Shown: positions 47,701 through 58,055 of the stretch, one piece after another
Position numbering within the stretch: position 1 is the first letter of the stretch
Layout of the letters: every line of letters starts with the position of its first letter
NCBI GenBank assembly: GCA_021464245.1
Contig: JADCRB010000006.1
Span: forward strand, 1,133,621 to 1,197,620
Length of the DNA: 64,000 nt
From: Carallia brachiata
Taxonomy: Eukaryota > Streptophyta > Magnoliopsida > Malpighiales > Rhizophoraceae
Direction of reading: 5' to 3'
Made by a program: the position numbers and the translations under genes
The notes under the pieces: generated by a model
Database searches by the model: none
What the model was told of the DNA's origin: nothing
Seen by the model: only the letters and a program-made list of their open reading frames with translations

Positions 47701-48702
47701 AGGAAAAAAAAAAGAATAGGGCAAAAAAAGAAAAGAGAAATAGTTTGAGGCAAAATTGAAAAGAAAAGAAAGAGAAGGGGTTAGAATGAAAATTCAGAGG
47801 AAAGACAAGGAAAATTATTAACGAATCCAAATATTTGATAGGTGTGAAAAAACGAAGATGTTGGTGGAGATTTGATGATTTGATAATTATGAGTACGAGG
47901 AAAAAGAAAAAGAAAAATTGAAGCAGTCAAAATACAATGAAGTTGTCAATAATATAAGGTAAGGAAACAAAGGGGAGAGGTTTAATTATAGACAACAATG
48001 AAGTAGTCAAAAAGAAAAGGAAGATTTGAATTTCAAAAGGAATTTAGGAGTTGAATATAATTTTGAAGGTATTAGCAATCGAGTGTAGAGAAGGCCCATA
48101 TGTAAGTATTTGTTAGAGTTAATCAGAAAACTCAAATATAAGAACTTGTAGAATTGAGAGCTAAAAGAAAGCTCGGCACCAGAGGCTTGTTGTGTTGACA
48201 GCCGAAACATTCTGTTGAATTGAGAGCTAAAACACTCATGTTAGCTTTTTCATGTGAAAAGGAAAACAAACTAGGTGTTGGAGTAGTTGTACTCTACAAT
48301 TGTTACGTAAAGTGTCATAAAGAGAACGAAGTCTCAGACCTTATTGAAGGTTGTTTGTCATAAGCTCCTCCAAAGATTGAAATAGCTAAGCAACAATTGG
48401 TCAAACAAAATCAAAGGCCAAGTATAAATCAATTAGAGGAATTGGAAGAAAATTTGTTAAGAAGATTCTTGATGATTGTGTTGATGATGAAGAAGTTTGT
48501 TAGCTGACATTGAACTAGTGAGAAGTTGAGTCAAGGTTCTAGATGAAGTTATGAAGTTATTGATGAAATGCAGATTTTGAACACGAAGTTGAAATTTGAA
48601 GATTTTGTTAAGCGAAGTTGATGTTGTGAATGACTGTATGTCCGAATCGGAATTAACGAGGATGTTGTGGTTATTTCAGATTCATTTAAAATTAGGAGGT
48701 AG
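44763..48702. other. Gene-empty stretch of decayed repeats
   Basis: At 44900-45560 the text resembles a dispersed plant repeat family, but no protein is left. On the minus strand an ATATATAAATGAC word at about 45643-45655 and the mixed-composition 45730-45900 could be an old LTR. A short open stretch at about 46502-46590 (ENEPENFDVIDLQHPAERAD) ends at a donor-like G|GTAACG; I do not recognise it. 47000-47600 is mixed-composition without a credible frame, and 47640-47800 is a purine tract that creates long artefact frames. Confidence 0.35.
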
Positions 48703-48916
48703 TGTTCTGGTAGAATTAGGATTAGGTTGTTATCTTTTCAGTATTGGAGTCAATGTAGAAGTTGTTAGAGTCTAGTATATAAGGAGTTGAGAGTCTCAGC
48801 TTACTGTGTGATGGACATGCATATTAGTTGAGAGATTTTATGGTGCGTGCTTCTCTTAATTGTTGTGTGGCATTTTCCGTTTAATAAAAGTATGTTCAAT
48901 TAATTAAACTCTAACA
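48703..48916 (+). repeat. Copia-type LTR (214 bp)
   Basis: Begins TGTTCTGGTAGAATTAGG right after a purine tract (AAATTAGGAGGTAG), has a TATA box (AGTATATAAGGAG, about 48775-48787) and an AATAAA signal (about 48891), and ends CTCTAACA. Just beyond is AGATATCAAAG, resembling a degraded Met-tRNA primer-binding site. It has the anatomy of a plant copia LTR; the rest of the element is not recognisable. Confidence 0.6.
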
Positions 48917-49316
48917 AAGATATCAAAGTTAATTGAGCTCTAGTTCCAACAATTCTTGACAATAATAAGAAACTTCAAGAGAAACATATAAAACAATTAG
49001 TTGATATAAACTTTCATTGCTTAACCATTCATGAACAAACACAGTTTCCCAATATAAAAGTGAAAAATTATGGTAGCGGAAGTAGACAAGGTCAGTAATT
49101 CTTCCACTAAAATTGACTCTAAGTCTTTTTTTCATACAAGATTTAATATATAAAAGAAAAAAGGTTCAATGTGCAATCACAAGAATAGCTAACATAATAA
49201 TATACCATTTCTCTTTTTTTAGGAAAAAATAATGCACCATTGCACTACATCTTTGTATTCTAAAAGAGGGAGGAAAAAAAAAAAAACAAAGGACTATTTG
49301 TTGGCTTTGGTCTAAG

Positions 49317-49769
49317 CGTGTTTGTCAGAACCAGACTGGCCAGTCCGACCGATTCAATTAGTAACTAGCCAAAGGTTTGGTCTAGTTCATAACTGATTTT
49401 TAAAAATCTCAGACTGGTCAAAAATCAGTCAAAACTAGTTAAAATCTGTAAAAACTGGACTGATTGGATTGGTTCAATCTAGACCAAAAAATTTATAAAT
49501 TATAATTTGACCTCAAAATTTATTTTAATTATAATTTAAGCTCTTAATTTCATTAAAAATTTCAATTTAATTTTAAATTCGATAAAAACTTTCAATTTAG
49601 TCCTTCAAATTAAAAAAATTAATATCTAATCATTATCTATAAGTATATTTTTCTAATTATATATATATTATTAAATACTGGTTTAAATACAAATTTAATT
49701 GATTCAATTGGTTGAATTTTGGACCACTAATTTTACCAATTTAATGACCATCCGGTGCTAACAACCTTG
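49317..49769. mobile_element. hAT-type 'CCGGTT' MITE, copy 3 (453 bp), perfect 8-bp duplication
   Basis: Flanked exactly by GGTCTAAG at 49309-49316 and 49770-49777. Termini are CGTGTTTGTCAGAACC and, inverted, CAAGGTTGTTAGCACCGG. The interior resembles copy 2 (27.0-27.5 kb), including AATTTA...TTAATATCTAATCATTATCTATAA. The duplication fixes the superfamily for the whole group. Confidence 0.85.
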
Positions 49770-49777
49770 GGTCTAAG

Positions 49778-50450
49778 TGAAAGATTCAAGAGTGAGATAC
49801 CATATAAAAGCCCACCTGTAGCAAGACAAGCCAAGATACTGCTCCAACACTTTCATTTTCCATCTGTAAAAAAAATTGTTGGCTTTGCGTAGATTGACTT
49901 TAAAATAATAACGAAGTAATATGAGTCATTAAATAATTGAATTTGTAAAAAAAAAAATCAAATAAATTGTCAGTTAGATGGAATAACATTGATACTTTTT
50001 TATCTATTAAGAAACCCTATTGAGTTATAAGTTATATAATAGAGTTACATCTTCATTTTCATAAATCTCACCCCTCCCTTTTTAAAATTTGAATTCAATA
50101 CCTCTAAAATAGATATCTGAATTTTAACTACTGAGATATCTCCTAAAAAATAACCGAATTGCTATTTGTTATTACTTAAATATAACTTTGTAATTTCACT
50201 CTTTCTATTTTGTGTACAAGCATTCATCCATGTGATCAATACAAACACCCAATACTCATCTCTCTGCCTCTTTTCCTGTCATAATTCATTTGTGAAACAA
50301 CAATTATTACGTTTACAAATACGCCAATAACACCTGGCATAGTTTTATTCCATCAACAAAGCCAACAAAACATGTAAATACAACAAGAACAATAAAATCC
50401 TCTGAATCTGGCTGAGGCTTGGACGCTTTTACCCACAACTCTCTTGCACC
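49778..50450. other. Spacer downstream of the XTH gene
   Basis: AT-rich, no gene. The minus frame at 50313-50564 is not credible. Confidence 0.45.
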
Positions 50451-50456
50451 TTTATT
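50451..50456 (-). terminator. Candidate polyadenylation signal of the XTH gene
   Basis: AATAAA on the minus strand, about 210 bases past the stop codon. Confidence 0.45.
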
Positions 50457-50665
50457 TTGTTGGGCAAGTGGGAGTCCCATCCCGTCCCAAAAGACCCCTC
50501 CAAGTCCAGAAAACTTCTCACAACGGTAACAACAATTGAAAACAAAACACAAACCTTTCTTCACTCCAAGACAATATCCAAATTAACCATCTTTTTGCAT
50601 ATGTATGCATGTGGGTACCAATACACACACACACACCACACACATTTATATATCGCACCCTTAAC

Positions 50666-51989
50666 TTATTGACACTCGGGGATAAGAGTATGATCCCTGT
50701 TTGGATCAGTGCAATAGTCGTAAACCAAGTAGTTCCCGTGGACCCATAACATTGCGGAGGCCTGCTCTTGGCTCAGACCAGCCGAGCCAGTTGGGGAGGC
50801 AGAGGGCGGCAGACAAGAGGCAGTACCATTGGGCTTGCACCCGCCAATCTTGAAATTTTGGTATCGACCAATGAAGGGCTGGTACTTATAGTCGGCCTTG
50901 TACTTTCCATTCTCAGTAGCCCATGACGACGCATCCCAGATTGAGCCATACACCCACATTGGTCTTAGTGGAAATGTGGCATCACTTTTTCTAGGATACC
51001 TTCTAATGGGAACATCATCTACAAAAAATCTGCAGTCCACATCATACGAGAATTAAGCCAAACTTAGCTGACAAATACAAACAATACAAATAATTTTTTT
51101 AGCAAAAGAAAAAGCATAATACAAAGATAGAATCGAGTATACGTGCTTGAAATGCATGCATGCATATATATAATTATATGAAAGGGTATAGATATAAAGC
51201 AAAAGCAGTAAGCATGGGGCAGAAAAGAGCTAATAATTACATGATCTCACTGGGGGTCCACAGAATGGCGTAATAATGGAAATCTTGTGTTGGATCAAAC
51301 CACAGATGAAATCTCATTTCTCTTCCAATGTAATTTTTCCGTCCCCACTTCCTCTCATGTAGACATTGGTCTGCAATGTGTAAGGCTTATCTGGCGTCGT
51401 TCCTAGGAATTCGATGTCAATCTCGTCGTGATTCCCCGGATGATCTTGGTTGTTCGAAAGCTGTAGATTTTAATAAATTTTTTACAAAATTTAATTTGCA
51501 CTAGTCAGCTGGAGGTTGATCACATTCTAGTTAATTGAATTATCATTGAAATTAAACATGATATTTTAAAGCATGTGATCGATATTTCTCACATAGAAAC
51601 ATGTAAGAACTCCTGCAGTGTAACCAGGTTGAAGCTTGATTGCTGCACCAAAGTATCCAGATCGGTACGGAGACAATGATTTAAACCCACTACCTGTTAC
51701 ACATTGATATATCAATTAGAGTATAATATCAGCACGGGCTGTGCTAATTGTAAGCTAAAATATGCAACTATGCACGGCAGAGACCTGAGCTAGTGTCAAG
51801 CCAGATGGTCATGGTGCCCTGGTCCAGTCTTTGATGCTGAGGACCCCAAAGGTTTCTATACGCCTGATCAAAGCTAATAGAACTGATTCTGGAGCTTGGG
51901 TAGTAGCCAGGGGAAGGTGGATATTGGGCACTGACTGAAGGAATCACTAGAATTATCAGTCCTACTAGTAGATGGAGAAGAGAAGCCAT
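50666..51989 (-). CDS. Xyloglucan endotransglucosylase/hydrolase (XTH31/32 type), one frameshift as sequenced
   Basis: Four exons on the minus strand: 51989-51785, 51693-51593, 51460-51241 and 51029-50666, all GT-AG, about 296 codons if the frame were continuous (family about 290-300). It is a secreted GH16 enzyme that cleaves and can rejoin xyloglucan in the wall. Residues 1-21 form a signal peptide. The PSPGYYPSS...[16 protein letters not shown] start and the [20 protein letters not shown] region point to group III-A (Arabidopsis XTH31/XTH32), a clade predicted to favour hydrolysis. The active site [10 protein letters not shown] lies at residues 113-122 with both glutamates present. The XET C-terminal part has the usual cysteines, ending LIPECQ. 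One base is missing in a homopolymer at 51334-51338, which would stop translation in exon 3. ATG 51989 is preferred over in-frame ATG 52034 because it begins the signal peptide and lies downstream of the TATA-predicted start. Confidence 0.9.
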
Positions 51990-52037
51990 TGCAAGAGAAT
52001 GTAGGTATGTGTATGGAAGAGTATGGCTACACATTTA

Positions 52038-52047
52038 GTATAAATAG
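52038..52047 (-). promoter_or_regulatory. Candidate TATA box of the XTH gene
   Basis: The minus strand reads CTATTTATAC. Transcription would start near 52010-52015, leaving a leader of about 25 bases before ATG 51989 and excluding ATG 52034. Confidence 0.45.
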
Positions 52048-53085
52048 GGACGCTAGAGGCCCCACAACAAGAATAAGGTGATAAGTTAGTTGATGGGAGT
52101 GCTATGCATGGAGAAAAGGAATTGAGAGATGGGTAATAGGATGAAGAAAGGTTGTTCATCTTTTTCTCTTTATCCTTCGCGCATATGTCCTACTCCTATG
52201 TGTGTGAAAGCTTCTTTGCTACGGTTTCTCACTTGGAGAAGCAACATCTTTAATATATTGATGGGCTTGATTAGCAATTATTTAGTGCCGGGAATACGCC
52301 AAAAAGAATAGCCATAAGCGTGATCAGGCATGAGATCATAGATATGGTGTAGAGATAATTAATGAGGAGCATAGATAGTCTTTTCTGTATATTTGCAATG
52401 AATTTTTTATTGATGGACAATACAAGTAACGTGTATGGTTTTTGTTTTTGTCTTTTTTTTTCCGATCTGTCTCAAGGTACAAAATTTCATAATAACATGC
52501 TTTCTCCTTTAGACAAAGTCATTGGGAATAAGTGTGGCCAAAACAGACTCTTCTTTTCTCGTGCAAATTGAGTGTTTTAATGAAAGATGCAACTACTTGA
52601 ACCAATAACGGCGTCATTATTATAATGTCCAAAATTAACTTACATTGCAGCTACTAATTGACGATGAGCACCAGCAATGGCTTTTCTGGGTTTATGTTTT
52701 ATTTTAATCAAGGATCTTTTGTTTGTAGGATGAGGGAGCCTAGTCAGACTTTTATCGCAACAGTCTCCACAGGTTTCTGTTCCGTCTTAAGTAGTCCATT
52801 GAGATAGCGTTTGACATGGCAAATTTAGCTAATGCTTAGATTAGATAAGTTTGACATGGCTATGCCACATTGACAATGGCATTTTCCCCGTACTAATTAC
52901 TGTACATTAGGCCTGCAGGAAAATGACTTTTGTTCAATTCCAATCTTCGCTATGATCATGACGTTCTTCTTCCCCTCTCTTCCGCTTTCAAAGAGTATTT
53001 TCATTCGTCCAGTACTGCATCTGTTTATTGACGACGATACATTATTAGAATTATCACTGACGTTCAAGTTTCCTTCCGAACAAAT
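52048..53085. other. Upstream region of the XTH gene
   Basis: Promoter-proximal DNA of mixed composition; no other gene seen. Confidence 0.45.
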
Positions 53086-53088
53086 TAA

Positions 53089-54030
53089 GTTGGTGATTGG
53101 TTTTGCTAATATGGAATGTTATTGTTGTTGAAAATTTAAAAATAAGATAGAATAGTGTTTGGTTATTTTTTCTTAGTTGCTGTTATTGTTGATGGAATTT
53201 ATAACAGTTTTTGATTAAAATAGTAGGAGTTCTCTTTTTATTTTTATTTTTATAAACAGTTGATAAATAATATAATTACAAAATTAACTTTTAGACTAAG
53301 TACTTTACTGTTAACTGTACAATGATGTACAGGAGAGACGCTTCTTTTTTGTTTGTGTTGACCTTAGAAACGTACGGGTAGACTTTGAAGAATTTTTTTT
53401 TTTTTAACTTATCTACGTGAACGGTAAACAGTAAAGAAAAATAAAATAATAATATTTAGTTAAAATTGCATGAACGGGAGAGAAGTTAAATTATTAATTT
53501 TTTTTTAACTTTTCTTTGTATACAATATAATAAAATATTATTACTTATTAAAATTTTATGTGGGTACTAATGTGTATTTTATTATAGAGATAATATTATA
53601 TCTTCCCTCTTTTCTCTTTTATCTCTTTTCTATAATTTTTATTGTGTGAATATTCACTTATACAATAAAAATAATATTATTTTTCAAATACAAAAATCTA
53701 TATAGTAAAAATAATATTTTAAAAAAATAATATCTATTATAAATTATAATTGATCTTCAAGTCACACATTTAATAAATTTTTATTTATAAAATATAAGAT
53801 ATATTTCATAATACTAGTTCAGATTAGTTAGAACTAAAAAGATAATATATTTCAAAAAAATAGAAATATGAAGTCTAAAATAATAATTTTATTAATTAAT
53901 CAATAACAGTTAGTAGTAATTTAACAAAATACTATTATTTCATTTTATTTATCAATAACAGTAATTTACAACAATAATTAATAATCAACAACAATAACAA
54001 TAACTAATAATAGCAAAATCAAACACCACC
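53089..54030. mobile_element. Tourist-like MITE, copy 3 (942 bp)
   Basis: TAA on both sides (53086-53088 and 54031-54033). Left end GTTGGTGATTGGTTTTGCTA; inverted right end GGTGGTGTTTGATTTTGCTA. The right part holds ATCAATAACAGTAATT-type text shared, inverted, with copies 1 and 2. No transposase. Confidence 0.75.
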
Positions 54031-54033
54031 TAA

Positions 54034-54718
54034 TTAACAAGGGACATGACTAAGTGTATTAAGACTCAGTTGCGCCGTCAGTTAATAATATTATGTTACT
54101 TTTTTTTAATAAATTTTTAATATTAAAATTTAATTTAAATTTAAATAAGTGTTACCTTTAATTAAAAAATATAAATCTCAAACTTTATACCATTTATCTC
54201 TTTATTTATTAAGACAATTTTGGTTCCTCAATTTTTTTAAAAAGCAATATAATATTTGGTTCAATACACATACATCGATATTAAAAATGACAACAAAGGC
54301 TTTTTTTTTTCTTTTCCATTAAGCCCCTTCTTAGTCATTTGTAACTAATTAATTTCGTGCATGTCCGCTTGAAAATTATTATTCTTTACTCTATAACTTT
54401 TTGGCTTTTTGTGGTATAGATTAACCAATATCGTAGTTACGTTTCTTATGGAACACTCTACTAGTTAGAGTTTAGATTTTTATTTTAAAAATTTTAGATT
54501 TAAATTTAAAGAGTTATTCTTATTATATAATTCACAATCCAATAAACCTCGTAATGAAACAAAAAATATTGCAATTACGAAGAGTTGTAAATTAGTTCTG
54601 TGAATCCACATTAGTTCAACTTGATTCCCTGCCTTCTCAAAAAAAAAAAAAAAAACAAAAAAGAAAAGAAAAAAACACAAAAAAAAAAAACAAACAAACA
54701 AACAAAAAAACAAAAAAC
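54034..54718. other. Gene-empty AT-rich stretch
   Basis: Poly-A tracts at 54638-54720 give artefact minus frames. No gene. Confidence 0.5.
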
Positions 54719-54721
54719 TTA

Positions 54722-55842
54722 GGGCCCGTTTGGAGACGCTGTCAATTTTTTATTGTTGTTTCTTATTTTTTTCTATTTTTGCTATTTACTGAATTTTTGT
54801 ATTTATTACTGTCAACTTTTGTTTATTTTTAGATATAGAAAGGATAGTAAGAGAAATGGTAAAAAGAGTATGAATAGAGAGAGAAAAAATGTAGAGAATG
54901 GTTGACAAAGAGATGAAAAGTAAAAAGAATGATTAGAGAGAGATGATAGAAAATAGATTGAGAGAGAAAAGGGGGAGAGAGAGAAAAAAAATAGTAAAGC
55001 GAGAACGAGTTGACAAGAAGAGAGAATGAGTAGAGAGAGTAAGGGTAGAGAGACTAGCTAGAAAGAGAATACAAAGAGAAAGTTCAGAGCAAAGATAAAG
55101 AAATAATAAGTAGAGAGAGTGGATCGAGAGAGAACGAGTAGAGAGAGTGGATAGAGAGAGAATGATTAGAGAGAGAAAAAGAAGAGAGAGGGTAAAGAGA
55201 AAAGGAGAGAGAATGAGTAGAGAGAATGGTTGAGGGAGAAAAAGGGGAAAGAGAGAGAGAGTGGGTAGAGAGAATGAGTAGAGAGAAAAAAAGGAGAGAG
55301 AGAATGAGTAGAGAGAATGATAGAGAGAGAAAAAAAAGGAGAGATAAAGTAGAGAGACAATGAGTGGAGAGAATGGTTGACAAAGAAAAAAAGAAGCGAG
55401 AGAGTAGAGAGAGAATGAGTAGAGAATGATTGAGAGAGACGGTAGAGAGATCATGAGTAGAGAGAATGATAGAGAGAGAAAAATGAGAGAGAGAATGGTA
55501 GAGAGAGAAAAATAAGAGAGAGTAGGTAAAGAGAGAATGAGTAAAGAGAGAAAGAGTAGAGAGAGAAACAATAGAGAGGGATAGAGACAAGATGTGTAGA
55601 GTGAGATATGATGAAGATGGTGGATAAAGAGAGAAAAGGTTGTAAGAGAAACTATAGAAAAGAAAATAAAAAACAAAATGGAAAAATATCATTTCATTGT
55701 TTTTCTAATTTATTTTTTCTTTGAAAAATGCTTTCAACTTTTGAACAAAAAACAAAAAATGAAAACGATACCAAACATATTTTTTATTTTTTTGTAAAAA
55801 ATAAACAAAAAATAGAAAACAAAAAAGATACCAAACGGGTCC
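54722..55842. mobile_element. Tourist-like MITE (1,121 bp) carrying a purine minisatellite
   Basis: Exact TTA duplication (54719-54721 and 55843-55845). The left end is GGGCCCGTTTGGAGACG and the inverted right end is GGACCCGTTTGGTATC. Inside both ends, text of the ACAAAAAACAAAAAATG/ATTTTTTATTGTTG kind pairs loosely. Nearly all the interior is an AG-rich array. Confidence 0.78.
54838..55660. repeat. AG-rich minisatellite (about 820 bp)
   Basis: Variable units built on AGAGAGAATGAGTAGAG, almost all purine on the plus strand. The 247- and 202-codon minus frames (Leu/Ser/Phe/Tyr only) are read-through of CT repeats, not genes. Confidence 0.92.
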
Positions 55843-55845
55843 TTA

Positions 55846-56827
55846 ATTATCTTCATGCCATCTTGACTGTAAATAATATCTTTTTTCCATGAGAAATTTT
55901 TAGATTTAGTGACGTCCATTTGTTGCATCATCGGGTACTATACTGTTAAAAAATCACAAGCGGTAAATCTTACCAAATATATATATAGTATAGTAGCTAT
56001 ATGTAATTAACAACTCTAAGGTATTGGTATTACGAATTTTAGCCATTGCTCATTAATAACAGTTAAAAAAATAACATTTTTAAGTATTATTTCATATTGT
56101 TAAAGTTATTCGTTAATTAGCTAACATCCCTCGCTTCACACAGAATTATTTATATAGACATTTAATTTGCTTTTAAATCTGTAAAACATTAAAATAATTT
56201 AAAATATAAATATAATATTTCAAACATTTTTAAAATAAATTTTATAACTTTAAAATTTAAGAGCTATAACAAGTTGTAAAAGAAATGCATATTTATATAT
56301 ACACAATGAATATTGACTAATACATATTTATGATAGTATAGATAAAACTTTTCAACATATGCACAAACGAAAATAATAAAATAAGTTCTAAAATAAATGA
56401 AATTCAATCTTAATATTTATTAATGAGAAAATATATAAAAAAAAAGCTAATTCGAGTATATCATAATATAAAGACCTTCAATAATGACTCATTTTATTAA
56501 TCAAATTTGCAACATCATTGCAATATCTATTTGTAGTTGAAAAAATAGAAATACACAAGATTATTTTTTTAGACAATATAGGAAAGTTTTATTTATTTTT
56601 TGAAATAAATTTTTATTCAAGAGTGTCACTTTTTTTTTTTTTTGGGTGCTTTTGTTAGTTGGAAAAGAGGAAGATAGATAATAACCCAAAAATCTTGAAT
56701 CCATATATAAATCGGCAATAATATTAGCGCCCCCCCTCCGCCCATAAACAAAAAAAAACCAAAAACAAACAAAAACATTGAAAAATGAGTTTACCTTATT
56801 GTTCTCATTCCTCTATCATTTAGTTTT
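55846..56827. other. Gene-empty AT-rich stretch
   Basis: No gene or repeat recognised; homopolymers at 56631-56643 and near 56751. Confidence 0.45.
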
Positions 56828-58055
56828 GGCTTAAGGTCTATTTCACCTACAACCTTTAGGTATTTGTTAAATTCAACACAAAATGTTTTATTTTGTCAAA
56901 TTTGGTCCCAAATGTTATTCCGTTAATCAAGTTTTACTCTTTTGTTAAATTTTTTGTTAAATACGTCTACGTGGCGCTTGGTGGCATGACACGTCATCAC
57001 TTTCAAACAAATCAATATGTTGACATGGCATTTTTTTGGCAAAATATTAGTATTTTTTTTTTGAAAAAAAGGGTAAAATTTTCAATAAAATTAAAAACAT
57101 GAAAAAGAAAAAATTTAAAAAAATCCCAAAATTAACAAGAACACCAACTTTATCTACACCACTACTGTCTTGACCACCACAGCCGCCAGACCACCACCAC
57201 CGCCTCCCTCACCCAATAGAGCCCCAACAGCAAATTCCCACTCCTCTTCAACTCCCAAACCCAAATGCCCAATCGGCCCATTTAAACACCCCAAACGAAA
57301 AAAAGCAAGAAGCTAAGACAAGAATTTTTTTCTTCAAGTACCAAGCATTTTTATGCCCTTGCGCCCCATCCATTTAATCTTGATATATTTAATCTATTAT
57401 TGCTGCAAATTGTTTGGGGTTTATTCATTCGATAAGCATTTTTATACCCTTGTGCACCATCCATTTAGTTATCTACAATGTTGTCTTCTTTATTTGGACA
57501 GTTGATCTGTAGACCATGTATTCACCTTCACATGATTTTTGCAAAAAGCAATCCAAACATGTCTTGGCTTCTTGCTTTTTTTGTTTGGGGTGTTTAAATG
57601 GTAAGGGAAGATTGGGCATTTGGGTTTAGGAGTTGAAGGAGTGGGGATTTACTGTTGGGGCTATGTTGGGTGAGGGAGGAGGTGGTGGTGGTTGCACGGC
57701 CGTGGTGGTCAGGACAGTGGTGGCGTAGGTGAAGCTAGTGTTCTTGTTAATTTTGAGATTTCTTTAAATTTTTTCATTTTTTTTCGTTTTTAATTTTATT
57801 AAAAATTTTACCTTTTTTTCAAAAACAATTTACTAATATTTTGCAAAAAAATGCCATATCAACATGCTGATTTGTCCAAAGGTGATCACGTGTCATGCTA
57901 CTATGCGCAACGTAAACGTATTTAATGGAAAATTTAACAGAAAGGTTAAATTCGACTAATGGAATAACATTTGGGATTAAATTTGACAAAATAAAATGTT
58001 TTGGGTTAAATTTAACAAATATCAAAAGATTGTGAGTGAAATTGACCTGTAAGCC
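56828..58055. mobile_element. Long-arm inverted-repeat element, Mutator-like (1,228 bp)
   Basis: Arms of about 500 bp: left GGCTTAAGGTCTATTTCACC; right, inverted, GGCTTACAGGTCAATTTCAC. Both contain AAATGTTTTATTTTGTCAAA, a TACGTGGC/TGACATGGCA-type section and, innermost, a C-rich stretch (CCACCACCACCGCC ... AAATGCCCAATC). Little unique DNA is left between the arms (about 57350-57560). Flanking nonamers TTTAGTTTT and ATTATTTTT agree at seven of nine positions. Long arms suggest a Mutator-like element. Confidence 0.75.

Noticed and set aside
47393..47830. 145-codon minus-strand frame
   Set aside because: Mostly Phe/Ser/Leu from a purine tract on the plus strand; no domain and no start context.
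36265..51989. A cell-wall gene cluster formed by IRX7-like and XTH genes
   Set aside because: Different polysaccharides, opposite strands, 12.6 kb apart with transposons between; no shared promoter or duplication.
54933..55692. Two long minus-strand open frames of 247 and 202 codons
   Set aside because: They are translations of the AG/CT minisatellite, made almost only of Leu, Ser, Phe and Tyr in overlapping frames.
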